The notes below the pieces were generated by a model. It was given only the letters and a program-made list of their open reading frames with translations, searched no databases and was not told the DNA's origin. Of a stretch of DNA of 64,000 bases, positions 26,131 to 34,248 are shown piece after piece (position 1 is the first letter of the stretch; every line of letters starts with the position of its first letter). The position numbers and the translations under genes are program-made. Origin of the DNA: Trinickia violacea (lineage in GTDB: Bacteria > Pseudomonadota > Gammaproteobacteria > Burkholderiales > Burkholderiaceae); assembly GCF_005280735.1 (NCBI RefSeq), contig NZ_CP040078.1, forward strand, positions 248,001 to 312,000, read 5' to 3'.

Positions 26131-27597
26131 CTAGCCGGCCTCCTTCAAGCGACGACTGCCTTGCGCAATGTCGATTGCGGTCATCTTCATCAGTTCGAGG
26201 ACATCACCAAGGTCAGGCAACCTGAGACTGCCACGCCCGATGAAAATCAACACGCCTTCGAGTTGGGTCACGATGAGCGTCGCACGCGCCAGACATTCGC
26301 GCGCCGTAGCCGTTCGATCAATTTCGCGCACCAAATCCACGTAGATCGCACGGTACGCGAAGTACGCCCTCTTCAGCAGCTCCTGGGTCATTTCAGAGCG
26401 CCCTGTAACCGATAACATCTCGAGCCAAAAACGGCAGACACGTGGATCGCAATTCTCCTCGAACACATCCTCGATTAATTCGCAAAGCCGTTGCAATGGC
26501 GGCTTGTCACTTGGCCTTCCCATGTCCGCGTATCGATCGAGATACGTGTTCATGAGCGCGCCTACCGTGAAGTTGAAAAGACCCTCACGTGTCGGGAAAT
26601 AGTGTTGCAGTGCTGACGGCAGCAACCCCAACTCGCGGGCGATGCGCGCCTGAGTAAAGTTCGCATAACCCTCGGATGCGAATACATTGGCAGCGGTAGT
26701 CACGATCTCATTGATCTTCGCCTCTCGGCGCTTCGCCTGCATCGTTGGTCTGCTATAAAGAGCATCTTTGCCCTTGCGGTGCACAGTCAATTCGAGGCCA
26801 CCTTGCAGCACGTAAATATCTGACCCGAATACTGCAGCGTGCAACTGTCCTGCCCCTGCCCTGTCGGATGGCACTTTTTTGACTGCGTCGAGGTAGTCAA
26901 GCTCAGCGTGGTTTCCTGCGAGAGCCTGCTTCCCTGAGAGTCCGGCGATCTTCTGCATGTAGCGCTTTGCGGTGCGCGCGAATGCCGCGTTATCCTTCTC
27001 AGACTCACCGCTTTCGCGCTCGAATAGCATCATGCCGCCCGCCAGAGCGGCAAGTGCAAACGCGCGGACATGGCATTCGTCTTTTGTGAATGTTTGATGG
27101 ATTTGCTTGATGAGGCCGGCGATACCATCGAGATACTGCGAATAAATGTCACCCATCAATTCAGCAGCATAGGGTTCGCGATGCCCGAATGCCCACGCTT
27201 CAATGAGGAAACTCGTCAGCTTGGTCTCGTAGATATCAAGAAAGATACGCTCCGCTAACGCTGAGTAGCGAGTCGAAGCATTTTCTCCTTGCCTATTGAT
27301 CAGTTCCGCGTAGCGCTCCAACGTCTCACGCATGCCCAATTCGAGAGTCACTCGCAGCAATTCTTCCTTGGTTCGAAAGTAATACTGCAGATTTCCTAGC
27401 GTAATCCCGACTCGCGCGGCCACACGGCGTGACGAAAAAGTTGCGTACCCATCCTCTTCGAAGACCTCTCGGGCTGCCCGCACAATCTCGGCGAGACGAA
27501 GTTCCCCCTTGCTCCGCTGCGCCCGCGTGATATCGGGCACGGTGAGACTGACCTCGACGGGCGTCGGCACCACTGGCGACATTGTCTTGCTCGACAC
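26131..27597 (-). CDS. Tandem double TetR-family regulator
   Basis: A 488-residue chain containing two complete TetR units. Unit 1 has its helix-turn-helix near residues 36-85 (FSSRRVAARVGITLGNLQYY). Unit 2 begins near residue 283 with its own helix-turn-helix (FTQARIARELGLLPSALQHY). Each is followed by a full ligand-binding half, and they are joined by a linker of about 60 residues. TetR regulators are normally single units of about 200 residues that dimerise; here the dimer seems to be built into one chain with two different recognition helices. No frameshift is visible, so this is a real fusion. The divergent region 27598-28002 carries phased repeats that may be its operators. Confidence 0.85.
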   Translation of the reverse strand: MSSKTMSPVVPTPVEVSLTVPDITRAQRSKGELRLAEIVRAAREVFEEDGYATFSSRRVAARVGITLGNLQYYFRTKEELLRVTLELGMRETLERYAELINRQGENASTRYSALAERIFLDIYETKLTSFLIEAWAFGHREPYAAELMGDIYSQYLDGIAGLIKQIHQTFTKDECHVRAFALAALAGGMMLFERESGESEKDNAAFARTAKRYMQKIAGLSGKQALAGNHAELDYLDAVKKVPSDRAGAGQLHAAVFGSDIYVLQGGLELTVHRKGKDALYSRPTMQAKRREAKINEIVTTAANVFASEGYANFTQARIARELGLLPSALQHYFPTREGLFNFTVGALMNTYLDRYADMGRPSDKPPLQRLCELIEDVFEENCDPRVCRFWLEMLSVTGRSEMTQELLKRAYFAYRAIYVDLVREIDRTATARECLARATLIVTQLEGVLIFIGRGSLRLPDLGDVLELMKMTAIDIAQGSRRLKEAG

Positions 27598-27882
27598 GCT
27601 AGCCCCTCCAACAAAGGCAATACTTTGAATTTATTGTAGGTCACGGCACCAGGGAATGGAAACCTCCTTCGGTGACGCTGCCGGACGCGCCATACGTGGT
27701 GATGCTTTTCTGTTCCGACACTTTCTTAAGGGTTAAATCAAGCGCGCACATGCGATTCCGGTAACCCTTCTGGCCGTGACAGGCATGACCTGAGGGCTCC
27801 GGCGCCATTCCGCATCTGCGACGCGACCCACCGCGTCACGTCATACAGATAGGTGTTTTCACTCTATTTTCCACCTTGTTTT

Positions 27883-27970
27883 TAGGTCACTCACACACTA
27901 ATCTTAGGTCAAAGAACCGGATATTTTTGGTCACATTGCACTGACAATTAGGTCGCAACGCTTTTGTGTC
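27883..27970 (+). repeat. Four direct repeats phased at 22 bp (TAGGTCAC-like)
   Basis: TAGGTCAC (27883), TAGGTCAA (27905), TTGGTCAC (27927) and TAGGTCGC (27949) start exactly 22 bp apart. The bases between them are not conserved, so this is a regulatory array, not a tandem duplication. An additional TAGGTCAC lies at 27637-27644 near the start of the double TetR gene. Two helical turns of spacing places all sites on one DNA face just upstream of the small gene at 28003. Confidence 0.7.
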
Positions 27971-28002
27971 GGCATTTGGTCTGTGCAGTCGGAGGCATTG
28001 AG

Positions 28003-28320
28003 ATGCTGCCGTCCTACGCGTTGCTCGAGCGCCAAAGCGAGTACCAGGCAAATCCCCCGTCGCTGCACAACGACGAAGACCTACCGAGGGTCAGTCAATC
28101 GCTCCGAGGCCAGGTCAAAAAATGGCTTGCGCCAGCGATTAACACGTCGGTGAAATTGACTCGACACGATAATCCGGACCTTCAGTGCGTCCGGGCGGAG
28201 CTGATTTCAACAACGCAGCAGAAGATCATCTTTTTCTTTAGACATCCTGATGGTGAATGGCGAGTATTTCCACCTCGCCCCACGCAGCCGACCATGCGTG
28301 CCTGCTTGATGGCAGCTTAA
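28003..28320 (+). CDS. Small protein of unknown function
   Basis: I do not recognise this 105-residue protein. It starts MLPSYALLERQSEYQANPPS after a good GGAGG ribosome site, which decides the start over a longer in-frame GTG. It contains a basic middle (RGQVKKWLAP) and a C-terminal part rich in aromatic and proline residues (IIFFFRHPDGEWRVFPPRP). No signal peptide or membrane segment is visible. It lies immediately downstream of the 22-bp phased repeats and upstream of another small gene, so the pair is probably one transcription unit controlled from that array. Confidence 0.6.
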   Translation: MLPSYALLERQSEYQANPPSLHNDEDLPRVSQSLRGQVKKWLAPAINTSVKLTRHDNPDLQCVRAELISTTQQKIIFFFRHPDGEWRVFPPRPTQPTMRACLMAA

Positions 28321-28355
28321 ATCACCTTCGTCAATAGTTGAAAGGAGTGGATGAG

Positions 28356-28541
28356 ATGGACATCCTTGAAATGGCGCGAAATTCCGGGATGCTCGTGATG
28401 CTGGACGGGCGAATCGGCCGTGAGGAATATCACAGCGTGTCTGGGTCGTTGCAGGCGCTTCAACGATTCGCAGATGCCTTACGCGAATCTCTCAGTCTCA
28501 AGGCGAATGAAAACAATGCTTGTCGCCAGCACGTCGCTTGA
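28356..28541 (+). CDS. Small protein of unknown function
   Basis: A 61-residue protein starting MDILEMARNSGMLVMLDGRI, with AAGGAG eight bases before the ATG. The central part (HSVSGSLQALQRFADALRES) is predicted to be helical; there is no signal peptide. It follows the 105-residue unknown gene by 35 bp on the same strand and converges on the GlxA-type regulator at 28613. I cannot assign a function. Confidence 0.5.
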   Translation: MDILEMARNSGMLVMLDGRIGREEYHSVSGSLQALQRFADALRESLSLKANENNACRQHVA

Positions 28542-28612
28542 TTGTTGCGTGAGATCGAAATTTTTCACGCGTGCCCACCGGGTCGATGCCATGTCGTGGA
28601 CTCGCGTTGACG

Positions 28613-29605
28613 TTATCGCTTCGACATACGGCGTTCGTAGCTGGGTGCGTACCCGAAATGGGCGCGATACGCTTTACTAAAGTGACTCGGACAATTAAAA
28701 CCACAACTCGTCGTAACGCGCGCGATCGGAGCATTGGTCGTCCGCAATAGAGTGCGCGCCCGCTTCAGGCGAAGCATCAAATAGTAGTGAGTCGGTGACG
28801 TGTCCAGGTACGCCTTGAACATTCGCTGCAGGTGCCGTTGAGAGAATCCAGCAAGGCGCGCGAGTCCCTCGAGCGACAAGGGTTCCTCAATGTTCGATTC
28901 CATCACCCGCACGACCTCGATCATCTCCGCCCGCGAGAAGCCAACTCGAGCGCCGATGGGGATCGGCTGCGAATCAGTCGAATTGCGGATTCGCTCGAGC
29001 ACGAACTGCTCCGACACCTGCGTCGCGAGTTGCTGGCCGAATCGCGCACCGACCAGATGCAACATCAAGTCAAGTGGCGCGGTGCCACCTGTGCACGTGA
29101 GGCGGTCGCGATCGACGACGAACAGTTCGTCGGCGAAATACACTTGCGGGAACTCCTCGTGCAGAGCCGACAGGTTTTCCCAGTGGACGGCACAGCGGTA
29201 GCCGTCTAGCAGTCCGCTCGACATCAGAGCATACGCACCGGTGCAGATACTCCCGAGCGGCAGTCCGCGCTTTGCCAGCATGGCAAGCGTCGCACGCGCG
29301 CTTTCGTCAATGACCTCGCGAATGCGAATCCCCCCGCAGACGATCATCACGTCCGGCATCTGTCCGCAATCGAGCGCTTCGGTCGGCCGCACCGCGATCC
29401 CGTTGCTCGCGTGCACCGGCGCACCGTCGAGCGAATAGATCGACCACCGGTAGTGATCGGCGCGTCCGACGTAGTTCGCCATGCGCAGCACCTCCACCGC
29501 ACTCGAAAACGCGATCATGGAGAAATTCGGCAACGTCAGAAAACCGAAGTGCGCGAGAGACGCGGCCGTGGATGCGCAGGCGACAGGTTCAGCAGCAGCG
29601 GACAT
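28613..29605 (-). CDS. GlxA-family AraC regulator (DJ-1/PfpI domain), GbdR/CdhR/SouR group
   Basis: The 330-residue protein has an N-terminal amidotransferase-like domain (LTLPNFSMIAFSSAVEVLRM; GSICTGAYALMSSGLL; HWENLSAL) and a C-terminal AraC DNA-binding domain (LARLAGFSQRHLQRMFKAYL; ARVTTSCGFNCPSHFSKAYR). This matches the Pseudomonas GbdR/CdhR/SouR group that controls betaine, carnitine and sarcosine use. The start is fixed by AGGAGG eight bases upstream. It lies beside the quaternary-amine transporter genes; a second paralogue at 46531 is the closer GbdR match, so the inducer of this one is uncertain. A degenerate candidate operator lies upstream at 29668. Confidence 0.85.
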   Translation of the reverse strand: MSAAAEPVACASTAASLAHFGFLTLPNFSMIAFSSAVEVLRMANYVGRADHYRWSIYSLDGAPVHASNGIAVRPTEALDCGQMPDVMIVCGGIRIREVIDESARATLAMLAKRGLPLGSICTGAYALMSSGLLDGYRCAVHWENLSALHEEFPQVYFADELFVVDRDRLTCTGGTAPLDLMLHLVGARFGQQLATQVSEQFVLERIRNSTDSQPIPIGARVGFSRAEMIEVVRVMESNIEEPLSLEGLARLAGFSQRHLQRMFKAYLDTSPTHYYLMLRLKRARTLLRTTNAPIARVTTSCGFNCPSHFSKAYRAHFGYAPSYERRMSKR

Positions 29606-29667
29606 CACAGCAACCTCCTGATGAGCGGGTGGCGCGATGCCGGCGCCGCGCCTTAAGGGCGGGAAAG

Positions 29668-29694
29668 CCGACACGCGGCTGCCCGGCGCCAAGG
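29668..29694 (-). promoter_or_regulatory. Degenerate candidate GbdR-type operator
   Basis: CCGACA followed by a 15-base core differing at only a few positions from the fdhA site at 48919, then CCAAGG instead of a second SCGACW. It lies about 65 bp upstream of the GlxA-type regulator start. It is included because of the strong left half and core match, but the right half is poor. Confidence 0.3.
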
Positions 29695-29718
29695 CGGCGC
29701 TGAGCAGCCCTCGGTAAA

Positions 29719-30615
29719 TCAGGTACCGACAGCGGTTGGCTTGGCGCGAAACAACGCCTTGAGGCCTGAAAACAGCGGGGCTTTCGCGGCGCCCGGCGCG
29801 CGACCGAAGCTCTCGGTGATGCGGTCGAGAATGATCGCGAGCAGCACCACCGACAAGCCGCTTTCGAAGCCGAGCCCGATGTCGAGACGCTGGATGCTCG
29901 CGAGCACGTCGTTGCCGAGGCCGCCTGCGCCCACCATCGACGCGATGATCACCATCGAGAGCGCCATCATGATCGTCTGGTTCACGCCCTGCATGATCGA
30001 AGGCAGCGCGCTAGGGAACTGCACCTTATACAGGAGCTGCAACGGATTGCAGCCGAACGCATGGCCCGCCTCGACGATCTCGATGTTGACGTGGCGAATG
30101 CCGAGGCTCGTCAGGCGCACCGCGGGCGGCATCGCGAAGATCACGGTCGACAGAATCCCCGGCACGCGGCCCAGACCGAACAGCATCGCCGCCGGGATGA
30201 GGTAGACGAATGCCGGCATCGTCTGCATCAGGTCGAGGATCGGACGTACGATCGCGGCGACCCATTTGCTCTTGGCGGCCGCGATGCCGAGCGGGATGCC
30301 GAGCACGAGGCTGATGATCGTCGACGACAGCGTGAGGCCCAGCGTGACGACCGTTTGATCCCAGAAGCCTGTGGCGTAGATCAAGAAGAGCGCCAGCGTC
30401 GTGAAGATCGCAAAGCGCCAGCCCACGCGCCACAGACCGATGCCGATGAAGAACGCCATCATCGCCCACATCGGCACGGCCTGCAGGCTGTGCTCGACTA
30501 GCGCGGCAAGAGTCTCGATCGTTTGGCCGATGGCATCGAACGTCTTCGCATCGTGGTCGAGCAAATAGTGAACGGATTGGTCGACCCAACTACCGAGGGG
30601 AATCATTTCAGACAT
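29719..30615 (-). CDS. Glycine betaine/choline ABC transporter permease (ProW/ChoW-like)
   Basis: The 298-residue membrane protein has about six helices and the binding-protein-dependent permease EAA loop region (EAGHAFGCNPLQLLYKVQFP). It has the ProW-type block STIISLVLGIPLGIAAAKSK, shown complete here at 20 residues. It overlaps the ATPase gene by 8 bp and imports quaternary ammonium compounds together with the ATPase and the binding protein at 32092. The choice between betaine, choline and carnitine cannot be made from the permease alone; the catabolic context favours betaine or choline. Confidence 0.88.
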   Translation of the reverse strand: MSEMIPLGSWVDQSVHYLLDHDAKTFDAIGQTIETLAALVEHSLQAVPMWAMMAFFIGIGLWRVGWRFAIFTTLALFLIYATGFWDQTVVTLGLTLSSTIISLVLGIPLGIAAAKSKWVAAIVRPILDLMQTMPAFVYLIPAAMLFGLGRVPGILSTVIFAMPPAVRLTSLGIRHVNIEIVEAGHAFGCNPLQLLYKVQFPSALPSIMQGVNQTIMMALSMVIIASMVGAGGLGNDVLASIQRLDIGLGFESGLSVVLLAIILDRITESFGRAPGAAKAPLFSGLKALFRAKPTAVGT

Positions 30616-31777
30616 GGGATCCTCGCGAACGCGTGATGGCCTTCAGGATGAGCGCGCGATCGACCGAGCCGCAGTAGCAGCCCTGGTCGTCGACGACGGG
30701 CAGCGCATTCGGACTCGCGACCACGCGCGCGACGACATGTTCGAGCGACGCGTTGCGCCGGATGCTCTCGACAGGCCGCAAAGCCGGCGAAGCATTGCCC
30801 GACGCGTCGCGCGTGACGAAGCCGCGGACCTTGCGTTGCGCGTCGAGCACGAACGCGCATCCGTTGCTGCCGTTGAGTGCCGCCGCGACGTTCGTGGCGT
30901 CGGCTTCCGACACGAGCGGTACGGCGCCCGTTTGCATCAGATCGCCCGCCGTCAGATAGCGGCTCGTATCGATGCCATGGAAAAACGCGCGCACGTACTC
31001 GTCGGCCGGGTTCGCGATGATCTCCTGCGGCGTGCCGACCTGAACGAGGCGGCCGCCTTCCATGATCGCGATCCGGTTGCCGATGCGCAGCGCCTCTTCG
31101 AGATCGTGCGAAACGAACATGATCGTGCGGCGATGCTCCTTTTGCAGCTGCAGCAGCACGTTCTGCATTTCCTTGCGCTTCAAGGGATCGAGTGCGGAAA
31201 ACGCCTCGTCCATGATCATCAGCGACGGGTTCACCGCGAGCGCGCGAGCGAGGCCGACGCGCTGCTGCATCCCCCCCGACAGCTCGCGCGGCAGCTTCTG
31301 CGAGAACGGCGCCAGTCCCACCTGCTCGAGCACCTCCATCGCGCGGCGCTCGCGTTCCTTCTTGCCCATGCCCGCCACCTCGAGGCCGAAGGCGGCGTTC
31401 GACAGCACGGTGCGATGCGGCATGAGCGCGAACGACTGGAACACCATGCTCATGTCCTTGCGACGCAGCGCGGTGAGTTCCGAGCGGCGGGCGGTGGCAA
31501 CATCGCGGCCGCCGATCAGCACCTTGCCGGCGCTCGGGTCGACCAGCCGGTTCACGAGCCGGATCAGCGTCGATTTTCCGGAGCCGGACAGGCCCATCAA
31601 CACAAAAATCTCGCCCTCCTGCACATCGAACGACACGTTGTGCACACCGACAACTTGGCCGGTCCGCTTGAGCACTTCATCCTTCGTCGCTCCGGCGGCG
31701 AGCATGTCGAGGGCCTGCTTTGGATTGCTTCCAAATACCTTGCAAAGACCTTCGACTACGACCTTGGGGGGTTGCAT
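30608..31777 (-). CDS. Glycine betaine/choline ABC transporter ATPase with CBS domains (ProV/ChoV-like)
   Basis: The 389-residue protein has Walker A GLSGSGKST near residue 65, signature LSGGMQQRVGLARAL and Walker B LMIMDEAFSALDP. Its C-terminal CBS-type region near 275-385 is the ProV-type osmosensing/regulatory extension. An ATG three codons upstream exists, but AGGAG placement favours this one. The gene is downstream of the binding-protein gene, but an intrinsic terminator lies between them, and a separate candidate operator for a GbdR-type regulator sits about 90 bp upstream. Confidence 0.9.
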   Translation of the reverse strand: MQPPKVVVEGLCKVFGSNPKQALDMLAAGATKDEVLKRTGQVVGVHNVSFDVQEGEIFVLMGLSGSGKSTLIRLVNRLVDPSAGKVLIGGRDVATARRSELTALRRKDMSMVFQSFALMPHRTVLSNAAFGLEVAGMGKKERERRAMEVLEQVGLAPFSQKLPRELSGGMQQRVGLARALAVNPSLMIMDEAFSALDPLKRKEMQNVLLQLQKEHRRTIMFVSHDLEEALRIGNRIAIMEGGRLVQVGTPQEIIANPADEYVRAFFHGIDTSRYLTAGDLMQTGAVPLVSEADATNVAAALNGSNGCAFVLDAQRKVRGFVTRDASGNASPALRPVESIRRNASLEHVVARVVASPNALPVVDDQGCYCGSVDRALILKAITRSRGSHV

Positions 31778-31867
31778 CGAGACCATCTCCTCATCTAGCT
31801 GAAATTCGTGCGCCTCACTCCGATGCCTACATATTTGCTAAAAAAAACAATGGCCTTTCGAAGTTTT

Positions 31868-31894
31868 GCGACTAGTGCTTGCGCTATTGCGACA
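31868..31894 (-). promoter_or_regulatory. Candidate GbdR-type operator upstream of the transporter ATPase gene
   Basis: Plus-strand reading: GCGACT, fifteen bases (AGTGCTTGCGCTATT), GCGACA, so two SCGACW half-sites start 21 bp apart. Direct repeats two helical turns apart are typical AraC-family targets. The core GCTTGCSCT is shared with the site upstream of fdhA. The surrounding 31778-32091 holds this site and a terminator but no gene. Confidence 0.5.
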
Positions 31895-31968
31895 AGTCAT
31901 CCAAAAGCGGCTGGAGGAGCTTTCTAAAGAGCGGGTGGATTCTCGTCACCGGTGTGCCCACGCACCAG

Positions 31969-32001
31969 AAAAAGGCCCAATCGACTAGCGTCAATTGGGC
32001 C
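31969..32001 (-). terminator. Intrinsic terminator after the quaternary-amine binding-protein gene
   Basis: GGCCCAAT (31974-31981) pairs with ATTGGGCC (31994-32001) around a 12-base loop. On the minus strand it is followed by TTTTT and TCTGG. This is a canonical rho-independent terminator located about 90 bp after the binding-protein stop, so the ATPase and permease need their own promoter or read-through. Confidence 0.8.
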
Positions 32002-32091
32002 TCCTTAGCCGTCCAACGGCCATGAGCACGCGGTTCAATACCCTGTCCGACGCGCCTTCCGGCGGACAGGAATTTCGTCGTAGGATAATTT

Positions 32092-32955
32092 TTACTGCGC
32101 GCCTGCGACCCAGGCATTAACGCGGTCAGGATGGTCAGCGATCCACTTGTCGGCGGCGGCTTCGGGCTTCGCGCCGTTTTCGACCGCCAGCATCACGCTG
32201 TCGATCTCGCCTGGCTTCCACTGGAATTTCTTCAGGAACGCCACCACCGCCGGCGCCTTCTTGTTGAGATCCGGGTTGATCACGCTATCCACGTGCTCCG
32301 CACCGCCGAAGACCTTCTTGGGATCGTCGAGGAATTTCAGCTTCCACTTCGCGAACATCCAGTGCGGTGCCCAACCGGTCACGATAATCGGCTTGTTGGC
32401 GTGGATTTCCCGGGCCAATTCCGAGGTCATCGCGCTGCCCGAGCTCGGCATCAATTGATAGTTGAGGTTGTACGCCTTGATCGCCTCGTCCGTTTTCTTC
32501 ATCACGCCGGCACCGGCATCGATACCCACGATGCGGCCGCCGAAGTCGGCCTGGTGTCCGGCCAGCTCCGGAATGCTATTTTCCGGCAGGTCCGCCGGCA
32601 CGATCAGGCCAATCTTCGCATCCTGGAAGTTCGCGCCCACGTCTTCGACCTTCGACTTGAACTGGTCGTAGTACGCGGCGTGCGTGACCGGCAGCCATGC
32701 TGAGAGCGTCGCGTCGAGGTCGCCGCGCGCAACGCCCTGCCACATGATGCCCGCCGCGACCGGCACCAGTTGCACCTGGTAGCCGAGCTTCTGCTCGATG
32801 ACGCGCGCGGCGACGTTCGACGTCGCGACGCTATCGTCCCAGCCTTCGACGTAGCCGATCTTCAGCGTCGGCTTGCCGTCGGCGAATGCCGGCGCGCTCA
32901 ACGCCACCATCGCCGACAACGCGCCGGCCCACAACAGTTTTCCCAAAAGCTTCAT
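32092..32955 (-). CDS. Periplasmic glycine betaine/choline-binding protein (OpuAC/ProX family)
   Basis: The 287-residue product has a signal peptide (KLLWAGALSAMVALSAPAFA). It is an OpuAC-type binding protein with YVEGWDDSVATSNVAARVIE, the segment GDLDATLSAWLPVTHAAYYD and the Trp-rich GWAPHWMFAKW, residues of the kind that form the aromatic cage for quaternary ammonium groups. AGGAG precedes the ATG. It lies just downstream of gbcB and upstream of its ATPase and permease. Substrate could be betaine, choline or carnitine. Confidence 0.9.
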   Translation of the reverse strand: MKLLGKLLWAGALSAMVALSAPAFADGKPTLKIGYVEGWDDSVATSNVAARVIEQKLGYQVQLVPVAAGIMWQGVARGDLDATLSAWLPVTHAAYYDQFKSKVEDVGANFQDAKIGLIVPADLPENSIPELAGHQADFGGRIVGIDAGAGVMKKTDEAIKAYNLNYQLMPSSGSAMTSELAREIHANKPIIVTGWAPHWMFAKWKLKFLDDPKKVFGGAEHVDSVINPDLNKKAPAVVAFLKKFQWKPGEIDSVMLAVENGAKPEAAADKWIADHPDRVNAWVAGAQ

Positions 32956-33035
32956 GGTCAATCTCCTCTTGATAGGGCTGATGCCCCGTTGCCTGACTAG
33001 GTTCTTCCGCCGTAAATCGGCGGTATCGTTGTTAT

Positions 33036-33062
33036 GCGACACATGTTTATCCTGGAGCGACT
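33036..33062 (-). promoter_or_regulatory. Candidate GbdR-type operator upstream of the binding-protein gene
   Basis: Plus-strand reading: GCGACA, fifteen bases (CATGTTTATCCTGGA), GCGACT. Half-sites start 21 bp apart, as in the sites at 31868 and 48919, and the core keeps the RYG-TT--CCT pattern. It lies 80-107 bp before the binding-protein ATG, in the 126-bp gap after gbcB. Confidence 0.5.
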
Positions 33063-33081
33063 TCCCGCAGCGACGTCCCGG

Positions 33082-34227
33082 CTATTTGTCGACGACAAGA
33101 TCGGTGAGCGGCTTGCTGCAGCAAAGCAGCACCATCCCCTGATCGATCTCACGCTGACGGATTCCGCCGTTGTGCTTCATCTCGACCTGCCCCGACACGA
33201 GCTTCACCTTGCAGGTGCCGCACATGCCCTGCGTGCACGACGCCGGCAGCCGCACGCCTGACTGGCGCGCCGCGTCGAGCACGTGCTGCTCCGAGCCGCA
33301 AGCGATCTCGCGGTTGCTCTTCGCGAAGCTGACCGTGAACTGCGTCGTCGCGGCATCGCCGTCCGCTGCGGGCGCGAGCTCGGCGAGCCGTTCGTCGCCG
33401 GCGGTTTGCGCGAGCGTCTCGAACGAAAAGCTTTCTTCGTGGTACTGGCTGCGGTCGAAGCCCGCTTCGTCGAGCAGGTCGCGCACCGCCTTCATGTACG
33501 GCGCGGGGCCGCACGTAAAGATTTCGCGCTCCATGAAGTCCGGTGCGATCAGCTTCAGCAGCGGTAGCGACAAAAAGCCCGTGACGCCCGGCCAGTTCGT
33601 GCGCGCGCCGACTCGCTCGACAACGAACGAAGTGCGGAAATTCGTGTGGTTAGACGCGATCAGGTCGAGCTCACGCGCGAAGATGATGTCGTCCGGCGTG
33701 CGCGCGCTGTGCACGAACACGATGTCGCGGTCCTCGGCGAGATCGTGGTGTGCGCGGCTCATCGACATCAGCGGCGTGACGCCGGAGCCGGCGGACAGGA
33801 ACAAGTACTTGCGCGCCGGGTGCCGCGCGCAGGTGAACTCACCCGCCGGACCGAGCACGCGGATCGACGCCCCCGGCTGCAGGTAGTCGTGCAGCCAGTT
33901 CGACACCTTGCCGTCCGGCACGCGCTTGACCGTGATCGAGATCGTGTGCGGACGCGCGGGCGACGACGAGATCGTGTAGCAGCGGTTGATCGTCTCGCCG
34001 TCGATGTCCAGTTCGAGCGTGATGAACTGCCCCGGCTGGAACGAGAACGCACGGCCTTGCGCCGACCGGAAAAAGAAGCTCTTCACATCGTGCGTTTCCT
34101 GCCGCACGTGGCAGCACACCAGCGTTTCCTCGACGTCGCTCGTCCAACGCTCCGGAAGGGCGTTCCAGAACGCGGGGCGCGTCACTCGGCTCTCGGACGG
34201 CTCGAAATTCGCCGCATCTCGCATCAT
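33082..34227 (-). CDS. gbcB: Glycine betaine monooxygenase reductase subunit GbcB
   Basis: GbcB passes electrons from NAD(P)H to the Rieske oxygenase GbcA, which demethylates glycine betaine to dimethylglycine and formaldehyde. The 381-residue protein has an FAD domain (RCYTISSSP near residue 85), an NAD(P)-binding domain (SAGSGVTPLMSMSRA; FTCGPAPYMKAV) and a C-terminal plant-type [2Fe-2S] ferredoxin domain (CTQGMCGTC plus a later Cys in LLCCS). It follows gbcA by 21 bp. Order of domains and context are as in the Pseudomonas GbcAB pair. Confidence 0.93.
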   Translation of the reverse strand: MMRDAANFEPSESRVTRPAFWNALPERWTSDVEETLVCCHVRQETHDVKSFFFRSAQGRAFSFQPGQFITLELDIDGETINRCYTISSSPARPHTISITVKRVPDGKVSNWLHDYLQPGASIRVLGPAGEFTCARHPARKYLFLSAGSGVTPLMSMSRAHHDLAEDRDIVFVHSARTPDDIIFARELDLIASNHTNFRTSFVVERVGARTNWPGVTGFLSLPLLKLIAPDFMEREIFTCGPAPYMKAVRDLLDEAGFDRSQYHEESFSFETLAQTAGDERLAELAPAADGDAATTQFTVSFAKSNREIACGSEQHVLDAARQSGVRLPASCTQGMCGTCKVKLVSGQVEMKHNGGIRQREIDQGMVLLCCSKPLTDLVVDK

Positions 34228-34248
34228 GCAATACTCCGGTTCACTGGC

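Noticed and set aside
24864..28541. Lower-GC stretch considered as a genomic island
   Set aside because: No integrase, transposase, tRNA end, direct-repeat borders or phage genes are visible. Compositional difference alone does not prove transfer.
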